A stretch of 6,822 bases of DNA, from contig JAUXBW010000124.1 of assembly GCA_030619185.1 (NCBI GenBank), positions 1 through 6,822 of the forward strand, read 5' to 3'. Source of the DNA: Methyloprofundus sp. (GTDB taxonomy: Bacteria > Pseudomonadota > Gammaproteobacteria > Methylococcales > Methylomonadaceae). Every line of letters starts with the position of its first letter. Position 1 is the stretch's first letter. Below are positions 6,226 to 6,822 of the stretch, in pieces. The translations under genes and the position numbers were made by a program. Under the pieces are notes generated by a model that saw only the letters and a program-made list of their open reading frames with translations, searched no databases and was not told the origin of the DNA.

Positions 6226-6268
6226 GTTGGGTTAGATTTTTGAGCGTAGCGAAAAAACGTAACCCAAC
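6226..6268. repeat. Hairpin with GTTGGGTTA arms after the desaturase
   Basis: GTTGGGTTA (6226-6234) opposes TAACCCAAC (6260-6268), and inside these TTTTT (6237-6241) can pair with AAAAA, leaving GAGCGTAGCG at the tip. The form recalls a dispersed intergenic repeat that I have seen in many proteobacterial genomes. Its right arm is shared with the next hairpin, so the two folds exclude each other. It may weaken read-through from the desaturase. Confidence 0.65.
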
Positions 6269-6295
6269 AATTTAAATAAAGCGTTGGGTTACGTT
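6252..6295 (-). terminator. Intrinsic terminator of the six-cysteine protein gene
   Basis: On the - strand, AACGTAACCCAAC (6295-6283) and GTTGGGTTACGTT (6268-6256) form a perfect 13-bp stem with a 14-nt AT-rich loop, followed directly by a run of T (complement of AAAAAA at 6252-6257). It lies 12 nt past the stop codon at 6308. On the + strand the hairpin is not followed by a T-run, so it works best for the - strand gene. Confidence 0.7.
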
Positions 6296-6307
6296 ATAGA
6301 TGTTTTA

Positions 6308-6673
6308 CTAGAAGCCGCGCTTAACAATCTTGCACTCCACCGTGACATCCTTCATAAAGCAACGGTACTTTTCTTTACCTTCATAATCGCCAGCACAAGC
6401 CTCACAAGTTAGCTCACCATTACTCACAACTCTACTCTTTCCCCAGCCATAACCTATGCTATTACAAAGTTTAGTCGTATATTTTTTAAAACGGTAACTA
6501 CCCGGGATGGTCTGCTTCTCAGCTTTATCCTTATCTTTACAGCCTGCTGTTGGCTTTAAGTCTCCTGTCACATTTTGCATATCCCAGTCACCTTCTTTAC
6601 CTTCACTTGCAGCAAACGACAGGTTAGAAAAAGCAAATAGTAAAGCAAATAAACAAAATATATTGAGTTTCAT
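6308..6673 (-). CDS. Small secreted six-cysteine protein of unknown function
   Basis: I do not recognise this 121-residue protein. It starts with a clear Sec signal peptide (MKLN, then a hydrophobic Leu/Phe-rich stretch, cleavage likely after LSFA near residue 21). The mature part of about 100 residues is Lys-rich and has six cysteines at 45, 70, 90, 93, 105 and 114. The even count and export suggest disulfide bonds in the periplasm or outside the cell. CEAC (90-93) is a CxxC pair, but no thioredoxin or heme-binding (CxxCH) context exists. Aromatic/Gly phrases such as GYGWGKSR (74-81) suggest a compact beta fold. The start at 6673 is chosen for its strong Shine-Dalgarno; the upstream ATG at 6694 would only add charged residues before the signal peptide. 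It is convergent with the desaturase, with its own terminator. Cys7 lies in the signal peptide and does not make a lipobox. Confidence 0.75.
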   Translation of the reverse strand: MKLNIFCLFALLFAFSNLSFAASEGKEGDWDMQNVTGDLKPTAGCKDKDKAEKQTIPGSYRFKKYTTKLCNSIGYGWGKSRVVSNGELTCEACAGDYEGKEKYRCFMKDVTVECKIVKRGF

Positions 6674-6678
6674 AGTTT

Positions 6679-6684
6679 CCCCTT
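6679..6684 (-). promoter_or_regulatory. Ribosome binding site that sets the six-cysteine protein start
   Basis: On the - strand AAGGGG ends 5 nt before the ATG at 6673. The in-frame ATG at 6694 has no comparable signal. Further upstream, TATAAA (complement of 6709-6714) may be part of a -10 region, but I found no good matching -35. Confidence 0.7.
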
Positions 6685-6789
6685 CTTTTATCATTATTAT
6701 TTATGAGTTTTATACTTTAACATTGTCACAGCAAGAATGGAATATGCAAGATAACTAATGTTCTTTTAGCTCACTGACTAAAAAATATA

Positions 6790-6818
6790 TTAAGATTAAA
6801 ATATCACCATGCTATAAT
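6790..6818 (+). promoter_or_regulatory. Possible promoter reading out of the right edge
   Basis: TTAAGA (6790-6795) and a perfect TATAAT (6813-6818) are separated by 17 nt on the + strand. It would serve a gene beyond the window. The region is AT-rich, so a chance match is possible. Confidence 0.3.
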
Positions 6819-6822
6819 CGAA

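Noticed and set aside
6507..6758. 83-codon + strand open frame opposite the six-cysteine gene
   Set aside because: Most of it is the complement of a gene that has a signal peptide, ribosome binding site and terminator of its own.
1..6822. CRISPR array, tRNA, rRNA, phage or toxin-antitoxin genes
   Set aside because: I saw no regularly spaced direct repeats, no cloverleaf or rRNA-like stretch and no matching protein motifs.

Overview
The window looks like a piece of a moderately AT-rich gammaproteobacterial chromosome. Its first half is a cytochrome cd1 nitrite reductase maturation cluster (heme d1 synthesis). Its second half holds a serine-glyoxylate aminotransferase of the methylotroph SgaA type and a membrane fatty acid desaturase. 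A denitrification cofactor cluster near a serine-cycle enzyme fits a methane- or methanol-using gammaproteobacterium with some nitrite-reducing capacity. That organism guess is an inference from gene content and is not proven by the sequence.

Layout. Bases 1-51 are probably the last 16 codons of a gene entering from the left, with a weak resemblance to an integrase-type transposase tail. Bases 69-3096 are five tightly packed + strand genes, nirD-nirL-nirG-nirH-nirJ, with junctions of -8, +14, -1 and -1 nt. The four small genes encode Lrp/AsnC-like siroheme decarboxylase subunits in alternating order (A-type, B-type, A-type, B-type). NirJ is the radical SAM enzyme acting on their product. nirS, nirF, nirE and nirN are not in the window. 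Bases 3105-3226 are a 122-bp nested inverted repeat filling the convergent gap to a small - strand secreted EF-hand protein (3242-3583).

The region 3584-3815 is a divergent control region with an FNR/DNR-like dyad and a second dyad. sga (3816-4982) follows, then a perfect 9-bp hairpin, then the desaturase (5029-6168); these two may be co-transcribed. Bases 6226-6295 carry three alternating copies of a GTTGGGTTA arm that can form two competing hairpins, one of them a good intrinsic terminator for the - strand gene that follows. That gene (6308-6673) encodes a small secreted six-cysteine protein I do not recognise. The right edge (6674-6822) is non-coding with possible promoters.

How the genes work together: NirD/L/G/H decarboxylate siroheme to 12,18-didecarboxysiroheme, and NirJ then removes two propionates on the way to heme d1, the cofactor of NirS. 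SGA transfers the amino group of serine to glyoxylate, feeding hydroxypyruvate into the serine cycle or recycling glyoxylate. The FNR-like box before sga could tie this step to low oxygen, as denitrification genes usually are; that link is speculative. I see no clear evidence of an exotic undescribed system. The most open items are the six-cysteine protein, the short palindromic repeat elements and the control region before sga.
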